A stretch of DNA of 64,000 bases from Sphingomonas echinoides ATCC 14820. Its GTDB lineage: Bacteria; Pseudomonadota; Alphaproteobacteria; Sphingomonadales; Sphingomonadaceae. Made by a program: the position numbers and the translations under genes. The first letter of the stretch is position 1, and each line of letters begins with the position of its first letter. Shown here one piece after another: positions 1-8,931 of this stretch. The notes below the pieces were generated by a model, which searched no databases, was not told the DNA's origin, and was given only the letters and a program-made list of their open reading frames with translations. Location: contig NZ_JH584235.1 of assembly GCF_000241465.1 (NCBI RefSeq), positions 3,667,702-3,731,701 on the forward strand. The letters are read 5' to 3'.

Positions 1-1234
1 CGAACTTGTCCTGGAAATAGCCGAGCGAATTGATCCGATCCTGCGAGCGCTTCACCTGAAAATTGCTGAACGCGTCGCCTTCGGCCAGCCGGATTTCGCG
101 CCGGATGATCTTGTCCTGCGTCTGGGTGTTGCCGTTGATGTCGATGCGTTCGACAAAGGTGCGCTTGGCCTCGGCGATGTGGAAATTGATCCCCATCGTC
201 AGCGTGTCCTTGTCACGCTGGAAATCGGGATTGACGTCGGCAAAGGCGTAACCGAGCGCGCCGGCGGCGGCGCTGAGCGAGTCTACCGCGGATTCGACGC
301 GCTTGGCGTTATACCATTCGCCTTTGTTGATGTTGAGGTTGGCGGCGACACGCTTATTGTCGAAGTCGCGAATGTCGCTGTCGACGGTAACATCTCCGAA
401 TTTGTAGCGTTTGCCCTCCTCGACGACATAGGTGATGATGAAGTCCTTCTTATCCGGCGTCAGCTCGGCCACGGCGGAGATCACCTTGAAGTCGGCATAG
501 CCCTCGGTCAGGTAAAATTGCCGCAGCTTCTGCTGGTCATAGGCAAGCCGGTCCTGATCGTAGCTGGTGTTGGAACTCAGCATGGTTTTGAGGCGGGCCG
601 CCTTCGTGGCCATCTGTTCGCGCAGCTTGCTGTCGGGGAAGACGGTATTGCCGAGGATGTTGATCTGGCGGACCTGCGATTTTGGCCCTTCGCTGATTTC
701 GAAGACGAGGTCGACGCGGTTCTGGTCGAGCGACACCATCTTGGGCTCGATCACGGCGGCGAAGCGGCCCTGGCGACGGTAGAGCTCGACGATCCGCGCG
801 ACATCCTGCCGCACGGCGGTGCGGGTGAAGATCTGGCGTGGGGCGAGTTTTACCTCCTTGGAGATTTTCTCCTCTTTCAGCCGCTTATTGCCCTCGAACA
901 GGACGCGGTTGATGATCGGGTTCTCGCGCACCCGCAGCACGATTGCGCCGGTTTCGGCACCGCTGATCGAGACGTCGGCGAACAGGTCGCTGGCGTAGAG
1001 GTCCTTGATCGCCTGATCGAGCGTTTCGTTGCTGAACGCCTGGCCGACGCGCAGCTTGGTGTAGGACAGCACGGTTTCCGCCTCGAGCCGCTGTGCCCCC
1101 TCGACCTGAAGCGAGGCGATCGTGCGCGCTATCGCAGCGGGGTGTGGCGGTGGCGGCGTTTGGAGGGGGGGCGGCGTAACAGCGACGCCGGCGGAAGCGA
1201 AAACGATCGGGCCAACGCCCAACACAAACAACAT
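1..1234 (-). CDS. bamA: Outer membrane protein assembly factor BamA (N-terminal part, runs off the left edge)
   Basis: Reading leftward from the ATG at 1234 gives about 411 residues without a stop, so the C-terminal barrel lies outside the window. A short hydrophobic leader (MLFVLGVGPIVFASAG) is followed by a proline-rich stretch and then several POTRA repeats. Recognisable BamA phrases are GAQRLEAETVLSY, LRVGQAFS, the POTRA2 start NPIINRVLFEGNKR, EISEGPKSQVRQINILGN and, near the edge, VERIDINGNTQTQDKIIRRE. BamA inserts beta-barrel proteins into the outer membrane; the POTRA domains sit in the periplasm. A GGAG lies 8 bases upstream of the chosen ATG. The leader has no positive charge, so an earlier start is possible, but no good one was seen. 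In many proteobacteria rseP precedes bamA; here the upstream gene is an unrelated small ORF on the other strand. Confidence 0.93.
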   Translation of the reverse strand, partial: MLFVLGVGPIVFASAGVAVTPPPLQTPPPPHPAAIARTIASLQVEGAQRLEAETVLSYTKLRVGQAFSNETLDQAIKDLYASDLFADVSISGAETGAIVLRVRENPIINRVLFEGNKRLKEEKISKEVKLAPRQIFTRTAVRQDVARIVELYRRQGRFAAVIEPKMVSLDQNRVDLVFEISEGPKSQVRQINILGNTVFPDSKLREQMATKAARLKTMLSSNTSYDQDRLAYDQQKLRQFYLTEGYADFKVISAVAELTPDKKDFIITYVVEEGKRYKFGDVTVDSDIRDFDNKRVAANLNINKGEWYNAKRVESAVDSLSAAAGALGYAFADVNPDFQRDKDTLTMGINFHIAEAKRTFVERIDINGNTQTQDKIIRREIRLAEGDAFSNFQVKRSQDRINSLGYFQDKF

Positions 1235-1478
1235 CAGTGCATCTCCAACCAGCGGCGGGGCTAGGCAGGGGATGTGTCCGGTGGATGTTCGGATTTTGCC
1301 GACACGCGCGCCGATGCGTCGGGCGCAAAACATACGGTCGTGCGGGGGCGATCGGCGCGTTTTGCCGGGCGGCGTGTGTCAGGGCCGCCACGTGCGGGAC
1401 ATTTGATGGACATTTGGGGAGCGCACCAGACCGTTGCGCGCTGTCCCCATCCGGCGCGCATGTAGTGAAAGGCTTGCC

Positions 1479-1802
1479 ATGTTTGTTGCCATCAAGAGTC
1501 CGCTCGTTCCGCCGCCGCAGCTCCCCGAGCAGCCCCCTTATATCGACAACCCGTTTGCGCCCGAGATTTTCGCGACCGGCTATTCGGGGCTGGCCAATCT
1601 CAATGGCGTGATCGTGCTGACGCTGGAAAGCGCGCGCTGCGACCATAGTCGTCCGCAGCCCGCGCTGGAGCGCGTCGTCGTCGGGCGCGTCGCCTTGACC
1701 ACGACGGCGGCGCTGGAACTTGTCACCGGGCTCAACCAGTTCCTGGAGCAGCAAGGGTTCAGCCCGTCCAAAGTGCTGGCCGACGGGGCGACGTTCCAAT
1801 GA
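1479..1802 (+). CDS. Small conserved-looking protein of unknown function (107 aa)
   Basis: The ATG at 1479 follows a GAAAGG-like ribosome site and is preferred over an in-frame start 45 bases upstream. The protein has a proline-rich N terminus, a central hydrophobic segment (NLNGVIVLTLES), then a strand-helix part ending in LELVTGLNQFLEQQG. This layout loosely resembles DUF3467-type proteins, but I could not confirm it. There is no signal peptide or membrane helix. It is transcribed away from bamA and converges on the sensor kinase. Function not assigned. Confidence 0.6.
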   Translation: MFVAIKSPLVPPPQLPEQPPYIDNPFAPEIFATGYSGLANLNGVIVLTLESARCDHSRPQPALERVVVGRVALTTTAALELVTGLNQFLEQQGFSPSKVLADGATFQ

Positions 1803-1833
1803 TGCTGCGCGCAATGTTGTTCGTCGCGCAGCA
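1803..1833. terminator. Inverted repeat between convergent genes
   Basis: Perfect 9-base arms (TGCTGCGCG and CGCGCAGCA) enclose a 13-base loop right after the stop of the small gene and before the stop of the facing kinase gene. There is no T-run, so terminator function is inferred from position only. Confidence 0.4.
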
Positions 1834-1881
1834 TTGGTGGCGGTTTCTGCGCTGAACCCCGGCGTCGCGCGGAACAGGTGC

Positions 1882-3231
1882 TCAGACCGGCAGCGTCACC
1901 CGCGCGAGCAGCCCGCCGGTCGGTCGGTTTTCGATCTTGGCCTCGCCGCCATGCGCACGGGCCACCGCGCGCACGCTGGCGAGGCCCAAGCCGGTGCCGC
2001 CGGTGTCGCGATTGCGCGATCGTTCGGCGCGGAAGAACGGCTCGAACGCACGGACAAGGTCCGACGGCACCATGCCAGGCCCATTGTCGCTGACTTCGAT
2101 GATCGCGACATCGCGCTCGCGGCGTAGCGCTATCTGTGCGCTACCGCCATAATGCACGGCATTGGTCACGAGATTGGTGAGCAGCGCCTTGAGCGACGGG
2201 GCGTCGCCCTCCATGCTGATCGCCGGCCCCGGCAGGAGCGTAACGTCGCCGCCGCGATCGGCCGCGTCGGTCGCGACACTTTCGGCCAGCGAGCGCAAAT
2301 CGAGCCGCTGGCGGCGGACGTGGCGGGTCATTTCGCGGACAAAGGCCATTGCCGCGCCGATCCGCTCGCTCATTTCGCGAATATCGTCTTCGCCTGCGAG
2401 GCGGATCGCGTCGGGGGCCTTTTCCAGGCGCAGCGCCAGCCGCATCAGCGGGGTGCGCAGATCGTGCGCCACCGCAGCGATCAACGTCGTGCGATCCTCG
2501 ACATAGCGGTTGAGGCGTTCCTGCATCTGGTTGAAGCTCGCCGCCGCTTCGGCGATTTCGGATGGGCCCGACAAGGTGAGCGGTGCGGCACGGGGATCGC
2601 GACCGAGCCGATCGGCGGCCGCCGCGAACAGCGCGATCGGCTTGGCGATCCGGCGCGACATCGCCCAGGCCAGCGGGGCAATGCCGACCGCTGCCAGCAC
2701 AAACCACAGGACGAAGCGCATGCGCCATGGGCTCAGCATGCGGTCGGTCGGCGTGATCACATGCCAACGACCATCGGGCTGCTGAACATAAACCCTGAAA
2801 TCGCCGAACAAAGCGTCATCCATCGCGCGGTGGCGTCGACGCTCGTCTGCCATGCCCATCGGCGGGGGCGGGTGAAACGCACCGATGATGGTCGGCCCCA
2901 TCCGTTGATCGGATTGCACGACGACTGCCGTTTCGGGAAGGTGCAGATCGGTCGCGATCAGGTGGCCCAGCGCGAGATCGCGGGCGTCGTGACTCGGTCC
3001 GGGTGGCGTGCCGGTCTCCTCAATCGCCAGGCGCTTGGTCGGATCACGACCGGATTGCGCGACCATAGCGAGGCGGCTGGTCGTATAGATGACGGGCGCG
3101 GGCGGCGGCATCAGCAGAAACGCCCCGAAATTGAGCAACTGGACGAGGATCACCGTCCCCAGCATCAAGCTGAAGATGCGCAGGAACAGCGGCCAGGAGC
3201 GCCGCAGATCGACGGTTCGGTCGGCGGTCAT
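1882..3231 (-). CDS. Sensor histidine kinase, EnvZ-like two-component sensor
   Basis: A 449-residue inner-membrane kinase. A first membrane helix (about 14-40) and a second (about 171-191) enclose a periplasmic sensor region of about 130 residues containing a PPPP patch. A HAMP linker follows (about 192-245), then HisKA with the phospho-accepting His256 in VAHDLRTP, and an HATPase_c domain with Asn357 (TNLVTNAVHYG), DNGPGM at 382 and GTGLGLA at 412. All key residues are present, so it should be active. Its ATG overlaps the stop of the upstream response regulator (ATGA), so the two are co-translated as a pair. The signal sensed cannot be read from the sequence. Confidence 0.93.
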   Translation of the reverse strand: MTADRTVDLRRSWPLFLRIFSLMLGTVILVQLLNFGAFLLMPPPAPVIYTTSRLAMVAQSGRDPTKRLAIEETGTPPGPSHDARDLALGHLIATDLHLPETAVVVQSDQRMGPTIIGAFHPPPPMGMADERRRHRAMDDALFGDFRVYVQQPDGRWHVITPTDRMLSPWRMRFVLWFVLAAVGIAPLAWAMSRRIAKPIALFAAAADRLGRDPRAAPLTLSGPSEIAEAAASFNQMQERLNRYVEDRTTLIAAVAHDLRTPLMRLALRLEKAPDAIRLAGEDDIREMSERIGAAMAFVREMTRHVRRQRLDLRSLAESVATDAADRGGDVTLLPGPAISMEGDAPSLKALLTNLVTNAVHYGGSAQIALRRERDVAIIEVSDNGPGMVPSDLVRAFEPFFRAERSRNRDTGGTGLGLASVRAVARAHGGEAKIENRPTGGLLARVTLPV

Positions 3232-3947
3232 GTGCGGGTCACGCTGGGGACGAAATAATAGCCTTCGTTGCGGATGGTACGGATGATCTCGTCGTCGCGC
3301 GCCCGCAATTTGCGGCGCAGGCGGCTGACCTGCACGTCGATCGCACGATCATAGGCCTCGCTGTCGGGGCCGCGCGCATCCTCCAGCAGCGCATCGCGCG
3401 TCAGCACCCGGCGCGGGCGACGGACGAAGGCACGCAGCACCGAAAATTCGCCGTCGGTCAAATCGACCAGCATGCCGCTGCCGTCGATCAACTCGCGCGC
3501 CGCGAAATCGACGCGCCAATCGAGGAAACGATAGTGGCGCGGTTCTTCGGCGGCACCGTCGCGCGCACGCAGCGCCGCGCGCACGGTCGCCAGCACTTCG
3601 CGCGCGCTGCACGGTTTGGTGAGGTAATGGCTGGCCCCGATTTCGAGGCCAAGGATCCGGTCCGGTTCATCGCCGAGCGCGCTGAGAAACACGATCGGCG
3701 GCCCACCGCGCAGGGCGATGCGGCGGCAGGCGGAAATGCCGTCCTCCCCGGGCATCATGATATCGAGCAGGATGAGCGCAATGGGGTGACGGGCCAGCGC
3801 CATGTCCATTTCCTGCGCGCTGGCTGCGGTTTCCACGCGATAGCCGTGCTGGCCGAGGCTTTCGGTCAACAAGCTGCGAATGGCATGGTCGTCATCGACG
3901 ATCAGCAAGGTTGGCGCGTCGGACGGAGGCGGGGTGGCCGGGGTCAT
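3228..3947 (-). CDS. OmpR-family response regulator paired with the kinase
   Basis: 239 residues from the ATG at 3947. The receiver domain shows the acidic pair Asp18-Asp19, phospho-acceptor Asp62 (LLDIMMPGEDG), and Lys111 in LTKP. The C-terminal winged-helix domain has the family signature YDRAIDVQVSRLRRKL followed by IIRTIRNEGYYF. It is the upstream gene of a regulator-kinase operon (4-base overlap). It faces a second regulator of the same family across a 186-base gap that must hold both promoters. Target genes are not visible; the nearby TonB receptor is a reasonable guess. Confidence 0.93.
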   Translation of the reverse strand: MTPATPPPSDAPTLLIVDDDHAIRSLLTESLGQHGYRVETAASAQEMDMALARHPIALILLDIMMPGEDGISACRRIALRGGPPIVFLSALGDEPDRILGLEIGASHYLTKPCSAREVLATVRAALRARDGAAEEPRHYRFLDWRVDFAARELIDGSGMLVDLTDGEFSVLRAFVRRPRRVLTRDALLEDARGPDSEAYDRAIDVQVSRLRRKLRARDDEIIRTIRNEGYYFVPSVTRT

Positions 3948-4133
3948 CGCGCGGCGGTGCGACTGCGATGTGTCCGGGATATGTCCGTCAGGGCATGTTC
4001 GGGCGGGCGGATGCGCAGCGGCCTCGCTTTGTAACATGGGGGACATGGCCGGAAACAGGGCGGAAAAGAACGCAGCCCATGCGCGGGGCGCAGTTCGTCG
4101 CCGCAGCGTGTTCCCTTTCGGAGTTTCTCGACC

Positions 4134-4913
4134 ATGACAGTTAGCGCCAATACTGCAATCTCCAGCACAAGCGGAGCCCGAATCGTCATCGTCGATGACG
4201 ATCCCGGCGTGCGCGAGCTGCTCACCGAATTTCTCGTCGAAAACGGCTTCGGGGCCGAGGCCGTCGCCAATGGTGCTGCCCTGCGCGACCGGTTGGAGCG
4301 GCGCGAATGCGACCTGATCGTGCTCGACATCATGATGCCGGGCGAGGACGGGCTCTCGATCCTGCGCTCGCTGATGCACGATGCCGACGGGCCCGGGATC
4401 ATCATGCTGTCCGCCATTTCGAGCGAGATCGACCGGATCGTCGCGCTCGAGATGGGGGCCGACGATTATGTCCTGAAACCCTCGACACCGCGCGAGATCA
4501 TGGCGCGCATTCGCTCGGTCTTGCGCCGTCGTGCGGGGACGGCGGCACGGGGCGGGGCGATCAGTGTCGGTCATGCAGCCCCCGCGCCGACCGATTGTTT
4601 CGCATTCGCCGGCTGGACGTTCGATTCGCGCCGCCGCAAACTCACGGCACCGGGCGGCGCGATCGTCGCTGTGACCGAAACCGAATATCGCATGCTCGCC
4701 ATCTTTCTGCGCGATCCGCAAGTCGTCCACTCCCGCGAAAATCTCGCGGATCTGACCGGGCGGGATAATCCCCATTGCAACGACCGCACGATCGACGTCC
4801 ATGTCAGCCGCTTGCGGCGCAAGCTGTCGGTCAATGGCGGCGACGAGATCATCCGCACGGTGCGCAATCGGGGGTATTTGTTTCTGCCGCGCGTGGAGGC
4901 GCGGGTGGCCTGA
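4134..4913 (+). CDS. Second OmpR-family response regulator, no kinase of its own nearby
   Basis: 259 residues. Receiver domain with IVDDDPGVREL, phospho-acceptor Asp65 in VLDIMMPGEDG, and LKPSTPREI after the conserved Lys. The DNA-binding winged helix ends in CNDRTIDVHVSRLRRKL and IIRTVRNRGYLF. It shares several motifs with the regulator on the other side of the promoter gap (DIMMPGEDG, VSRLRRKL), suggesting an old duplication. It ends against a strong hairpin shared with the facing TonB receptor. It may share the neighbouring kinase or have a partner elsewhere. Confidence 0.92.
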   Translation: MTVSANTAISSTSGARIVIVDDDPGVRELLTEFLVENGFGAEAVANGAALRDRLERRECDLIVLDIMMPGEDGLSILRSLMHDADGPGIIMLSAISSEIDRIVALEMGADDYVLKPSTPREIMARIRSVLRRRAGTAARGGAISVGHAAPAPTDCFAFAGWTFDSRRRKLTAPGGAIVAVTETEYRMLAIFLRDPQVVHSRENLADLTGRDNPHCNDRTIDVHVSRLRRKLSVNGGDEIIRTVRNRGYLFLPRVEARVA

Positions 4914-4927
4914 ACCGAGGCGGAAAC

Positions 4928-4956
4928 GGGGCGGACCGCACGGTGCGATCCGCCCC
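4928..4956. terminator. Bidirectional terminator hairpin
   Basis: A 14-base inverted repeat (GGGGCGGACCGCAC against GTGCGATCCGCCCC, one mismatch) with almost no loop, lying between the stop codons of the convergent regulator and TonB receptor genes. No long T-run on either side. Confidence 0.6.
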
Positions 4957-4965
4957 GCCGCTGCA

Positions 4966-7524
4966 TCAGAAGCCGAAGTGGATCGAGGCCACGAAGGTGC
5001 GCGGCGACCCGAAGGTGTAGCGCGTTGTGCTCGTGGAGTCGGTGCCAGTCGTCAGATTGCTGAAATAGCGCTCGTTGAACAGATTGGCGACGTTGAGCTG
5101 GAAATAGGTCTGCGGCAGCCCAAGCTGTTTCAGCCCGATCCGCGTGTCGAGATCGACCGTGGTGTAGCCGGGTGCGATCACGTCGTTGACGTCGGTCGCA
5201 TAGCGGCGGCCGACATGCTTGACCTGCAGCCCGATCGCGATCGGATCGAAGTCGACTTGCATGCGACCACCATATTGCCATTTCGGCGTCTCGACGACGA
5301 ACTTGCCGGCGGTGTTGGCGGTGACGAGACCGGTGGTCGGGTTGATGACATCGCTTTGCAACCGCGCATCGATGAACGAGCCAAAGCCGTAGACCGACAG
5401 ATGCTGCACGGGGGCGATGCCGATGCTGGCATCCACGCCCTTGCTCTTCACCGCGCCGACGTTGCGGTCGGTGGTCAGCGTGCCGCCACCCTCCAGCTCG
5501 GTCGTGGTCGAGATGATGCGATTGTCGTAATAGGTGTACCAGCCGGCCACCTGCGCCTGGATCAAGGCGGTGGTGTAGCGCAGGCCGAGGTCGACCGTGT
5601 CGGTCTTTTCGGGCTTCACCGCACCGGTCGGTTTGATCTTCACATCGTCAAAGGCATAGAGGTTGTCGGTGCGCGGTGCCGAGAAACCCTTGGAGTAGCT
5701 GGCAAAGGTGCTGAGGTGCGGGGTGATCGCATAGGTCAGGCCGACATTGGGCAGGACGGCATTATAGGTCTTCACCCGGTTGTTGTATGGCAGGCCATAG
5801 GTCGCCGTGGTCGCATTGGCGGCCACCTGTGCCGCGGTCTGTGACGTGCAATAAGCGTCGCTGGTGCTGCCGGGGATGGTGTAGCAATAATTGGTAAGGT
5901 TGCGGCGGAAGAACGGCGCACGCACGCCCAGCGCGACCTTCAGCTTCTCGTTCAGGAACGATCCGCGATACTCCCCCGAAAGCTGGTGCAGGATCGCATA
6001 GGACAAGCGGTTGCGCTTCTGCAGCACGTTGCCGGCGGCATCGACCACAGCATAATCGCTCACGCCGTCGATCGCGCTGAACACATTATAGGGCTGGCCG
6101 GTCGCATCGAGCAGGCTCATTTCGCCAGTCTGGCGATGGCGCGCGCGGTCCCACGTATAGGCGAAGCGCACCGCATTGTCGGCGTCGAACTCGTAGCGCA
6201 AATTGGCAATCGCGGTGAAGCGCTGCGTCCGCGTGTTCGAGGGCGAATAGACCCGCACATAATCCAGCGTGTCGCCATCGCCGTTAATGTCGACCCCGCT
6301 GGCCGTGCCCGCACCCAGGCGCTGGAACTGATAGCTGTAGACGCCCGACGCCGCCGCAGTTCCGGCAGCGTTGGTGGCATTGGCGTTGCTTTCGGCCAGC
6401 ACCGAAGACCCGCCGCCATTGGCGCGCGTGAAGCTATAGGCACCGTCGAAGGTCAGCGTGAGCTTGCGGGTCAGCGTGATGCGCGAGTTGAGCCGCACGT
6501 TGCCGGTGTTGGACGGGTTGATCGCGGTCGCGGCCACGTTCGAGCAGGCCGATTTGTCGCTTTGGCTGGTGCCGTTGACGCCGCTTGCCGAGGGGAGTGA
6601 GCAACTCGCATCGTAGAGGAAGGCGGAGGAGGTGTTGTTATACAGCGCGTCATACTGGCTCTTGCTCAGCGACAGCGTGTAGGGGGTGGCTGTGCCGATC
6701 GTCGACGGCACCACCGACGTGCCCAGTACCGAGCGGATATTGGCCAGCGACGGGTTGCTGTACGAGCTGTTGCGATTCTCGTTATAATGGCCGGCGATCG
6801 AGATGAAGTCGCCATTGCTGCCGAGCGGCTGATACAGTTTCCCGTTGAACTGCTTTTTGTCGAGGCTGCCATAGCCGCGATACTGGTCGTAGCTTTCCTT
6901 GCTCGCCGAGAACCACGCCTTGGTGCCGAACGCGGTGAACACGCCCGTGTTGAACAGGCCGAACACGCGGTTCATGTCATAAGTGCCGTGCGAATAGATT
7001 GCGGTCGCACCCATTGTGTCGGTGGGGGTGAGCGAGCGGTAATTGACCGTGCCGCCCGATGCGCTCGCGGTCGGCGAATCCACGTCGGTCGTGCCGAAAT
7101 TGACGTTGACCTGCTCGATCAGCTCGGGGTCGAGCTGCTGGTTGGAATAGATCGCATAATTGCCCGAATCGTTGAGCGGGATACCGTCGAAGGTCAGCGA
7201 CACGCGCGCGCCATCGAAGCCGCGAATACGAAGCTGCCCGCCCGATGCACCATAAGGATCGCTGTTGGTGAAATTGACGCCGGGGATCTGGTTGATCGTG
7301 TCGAGGATCGACTGGCCCGGAACGCGGTGCGCGATGAACTCCTGCGTCAGCACCGCTTTGGCCTTGGGCGTGTCGGGGATTTCGATGCCATTGATCCCGG
7401 TCGCGCGCTTGCCGCTGACAACGATATCGGTTTCGGCATCGATTGAGCCGGTCGACTGCGCCGACGCGAGCGTCGGCAAGCCAAGCGCCGCCACGGCGGC
7501 ACTATACATAAGAGTTTTGCGCAT
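4966..7524 (-). CDS. TonB-dependent outer membrane receptor
   Basis: About 852 residues starting at the ATG at 7524, which has a GAGGGA site 5 bases upstream; an in-frame ATG at 7545 lacks one. A signal peptide (MRKTLMYSAAVAALGLPTLASAQ) is followed by a TonB box (TDIVVSG), a plug domain (SILDTINQIPGV, GGQLRIRGFDGARVSL, the ASGGTVNYRS end of the plug), and a long beta-barrel ending in ASIHFGF with a terminal aromatic residue. It takes up an unidentified ligand across the outer membrane using TonB energy. Many tyrosines and serines in the loops and its size fit the large sphingomonad receptor families for siderophores or plant-derived compounds. The ligand cannot be named. It lies next to two response regulators. 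Confidence 0.93.
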   Translation of the reverse strand: MRKTLMYSAAVAALGLPTLASAQSTGSIDAETDIVVSGKRATGINGIEIPDTPKAKAVLTQEFIAHRVPGQSILDTINQIPGVNFTNSDPYGASGGQLRIRGFDGARVSLTFDGIPLNDSGNYAIYSNQQLDPELIEQVNVNFGTTDVDSPTASASGGTVNYRSLTPTDTMGATAIYSHGTYDMNRVFGLFNTGVFTAFGTKAWFSASKESYDQYRGYGSLDKKQFNGKLYQPLGSNGDFISIAGHYNENRNSSYSNPSLANIRSVLGTSVVPSTIGTATPYTLSLSKSQYDALYNNTSSAFLYDASCSLPSASGVNGTSQSDKSACSNVAATAINPSNTGNVRLNSRITLTRKLTLTFDGAYSFTRANGGGSSVLAESNANATNAAGTAAASGVYSYQFQRLGAGTASGVDINGDGDTLDYVRVYSPSNTRTQRFTAIANLRYEFDADNAVRFAYTWDRARHRQTGEMSLLDATGQPYNVFSAIDGVSDYAVVDAAGNVLQKRNRLSYAILHQLSGEYRGSFLNEKLKVALGVRAPFFRRNLTNYCYTIPGSTSDAYCTSQTAAQVAANATTATYGLPYNNRVKTYNAVLPNVGLTYAITPHLSTFASYSKGFSAPRTDNLYAFDDVKIKPTGAVKPEKTDTVDLGLRYTTALIQAQVAGWYTYYDNRIISTTTELEGGGTLTTDRNVGAVKSKGVDASIGIAPVQHLSVYGFGSFIDARLQSDVINPTTGLVTANTAGKFVVETPKWQYGGRMQVDFDPIAIGLQVKHVGRRYATDVNDVIAPGYTTVDLDTRIGLKQLGLPQTYFQLNVANLFNERYFSNLTTGTDSTSTTRYTFGSPRTFVASIHFGF

Positions 7525-7870
7525 TGTCTTCCCTCGTTGGACCATACAGGCGGGACCTTATTTGTGTCCGCTGCCAATAAATGGCGTGTAGGCCGCTTAT
7601 GAAAGTTCGATGACAATGGCTATTGGTCTGATGAGTTGGCGCTATATTGCCGGTGTACGTTGGAATTTAGGCACGCATTATTTCAAAGTGTTTCAAATTT
7701 GATTGAATTTTGCAATGTATAGCGGATTTTTCGCGGCGACGCCGCAGGACGAGCGGCGGTTTGCGAGACAACAGCGATCTTGAAGCCGTTCGCGTCGCTG
7801 TGGCATTTTCCCCTTGCACCGGCCCCTGGGGCAGGCCCGATAGAGCGATTCGTTCGATGAAGGGCACACC
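7525..7870. other. Divergent intergenic region between receptor and MerR-type gene
   Basis: 346 bases, AT-richer than the flanks, with an especially AT-rich patch around 7675-7735 (runs such as TTTCAAATTTGATTG). It must contain the promoters of the leftward receptor and the rightward regulator. I saw no convincing operator, riboswitch or ORF. Confidence 0.5.
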
Positions 7871-8674
7871 GTGGCGCAAACCGAGCCGTATCTCCGTTCC
7901 GCAGAGGCCGCCCGCCGCTTTGGGGTGAGCGGCAAGGCCTTGCGGGTGTATGAGCGGTACGGCCTGGTGCGGGCGGAACGCACGGCGGCGGGCTGGCGGG
8001 TCTATGGCCCCGAGCAGATCCGACGTCTGCATCAGGTCATCGCGCTCAAGAGCTTCGGCTTTTCGCTCCGTCGCATTGCCGATCTCCTGTCGGGCGACCT
8101 TGCGGACCTGGCTGCGTTCCTGGAACTGCATGAACAGCTGTTGCGCCAGGAAGCCACGCGCGTGGCGGAGGCGCTCCGGTTGCTGTCGGCCGCGCGCGCC
8201 AAACTCGCCCACCAAGGGGGCCTTTCCTCGGACGAATTGATGGACCTTACCAAGGAAACCGCCATGACCGACCCACGCACCAACGATGTCAGCGCCGCCT
8301 ATCAGGCGATCGCCGCCAAACACTTCTCTCCCGCCGATCAGGCGACATTGGACGCCAATGGCTATGGCGGCATGCACCAGCCCGATGCGGATTGGGGCAC
8401 CTTGCACGAAGAGGCCACCCGGCTGATGACCATCGGCGACCCGCACTCCCCGCAAGCGATCGACCTCGCCCGGCGCTGGATGGGCAAGGTGTTTGAGGCG
8501 ACGGGCGGCGATCCAGCGCTGACCCGCAAGATGAAAATGGTGGCGCGCGAAACGCATCAGCAACCCGCCTTCGCCGCGGCATCGCCATCAGCGAACGCCC
8601 TGATGGACTTCGTCGCACAAGCCTATGGTGCCGCCATCGCGGCGGGCGTTATGTCGAATCCTGCGGAGGGCTGA
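7871..8674 (+). CDS. MerR-family regulator with TipAS-type C-terminal domain
   Basis: 267 residues from a GTG start; AAGGG lies 6 bases upstream. The N-terminal winged helix shows AARRFGVSGKALRVYERYGLV followed by RRLHQVIALKSFGFSL, typical of MerR. A coiled linker (about 75-120) joins a C-terminal all-alpha domain with HQPDADWGTLHEEA, similar to the TipA drug-recognition (TipAS) domain that binds cyclic thiopeptides or other small molecules. It probably senses a toxic or hydrophobic compound and controls itself or an adjacent gene. The leftward receptor shares its promoter region, but no link is shown. Confidence 0.85.
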   Translation: MAQTEPYLRSAEAARRFGVSGKALRVYERYGLVRAERTAAGWRVYGPEQIRRLHQVIALKSFGFSLRRIADLLSGDLADLAAFLELHEQLLRQEATRVAEALRLLSAARAKLAHQGGLSSDELMDLTKETAMTDPRTNDVSAAYQAIAAKHFSPADQATLDANGYGGMHQPDADWGTLHEEATRLMTIGDPHSPQAIDLARRWMGKVFEATGGDPALTRKMKMVARETHQQPAFAAASPSANALMDFVAQAYGAAIAAGVMSNPAEG

Positions 8675-8931
8675 TACCAGGCGCATCCGACACCCCTCTC
8701 CCGGGGGGAGCGGGATTGGGAGGTGGGGCAGCGAGCGGCGGGAATTGGTGGACAGCAGACCGGCTGCTTTCGGGGAAGGTGGGTGGCGATAGCCGACATT
8801 GGGCAGCTGCCGACGTTCCCAAAAAAGGATGGTTCAACGGGAACGCCGGCGAAACGGCGGAACATAAGGGAAAGGCTTAATCGATCTTCAACCGGGTGGA
8901 TGTACGTTCGATCGGCAGGGAGAGATCGGGC
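8675..8931. other. Intergenic stretch with a CCCTCTCCCGGGGGGAG-type palindrome
   Basis: Just after the MerR gene (about 8689-8727) is a short palindromic, purine/pyrimidine-biased element of the kind scattered through sphingomonad genomes. A similar one sits inside a coding region near 16490. The rest contains the leader of the next gene and no convincing ORF. Confidence 0.4.

Noticed and set aside
179..1264. 361-codon open frame on the plus strand
   Set aside because: It is the antisense shadow of bamA; the minus strand reads clear POTRA domains.
8836..8875. GGAAC-type boxes considered as EcfG stress promoter
   Set aside because: The matching CGTT at the proper distance is missing.
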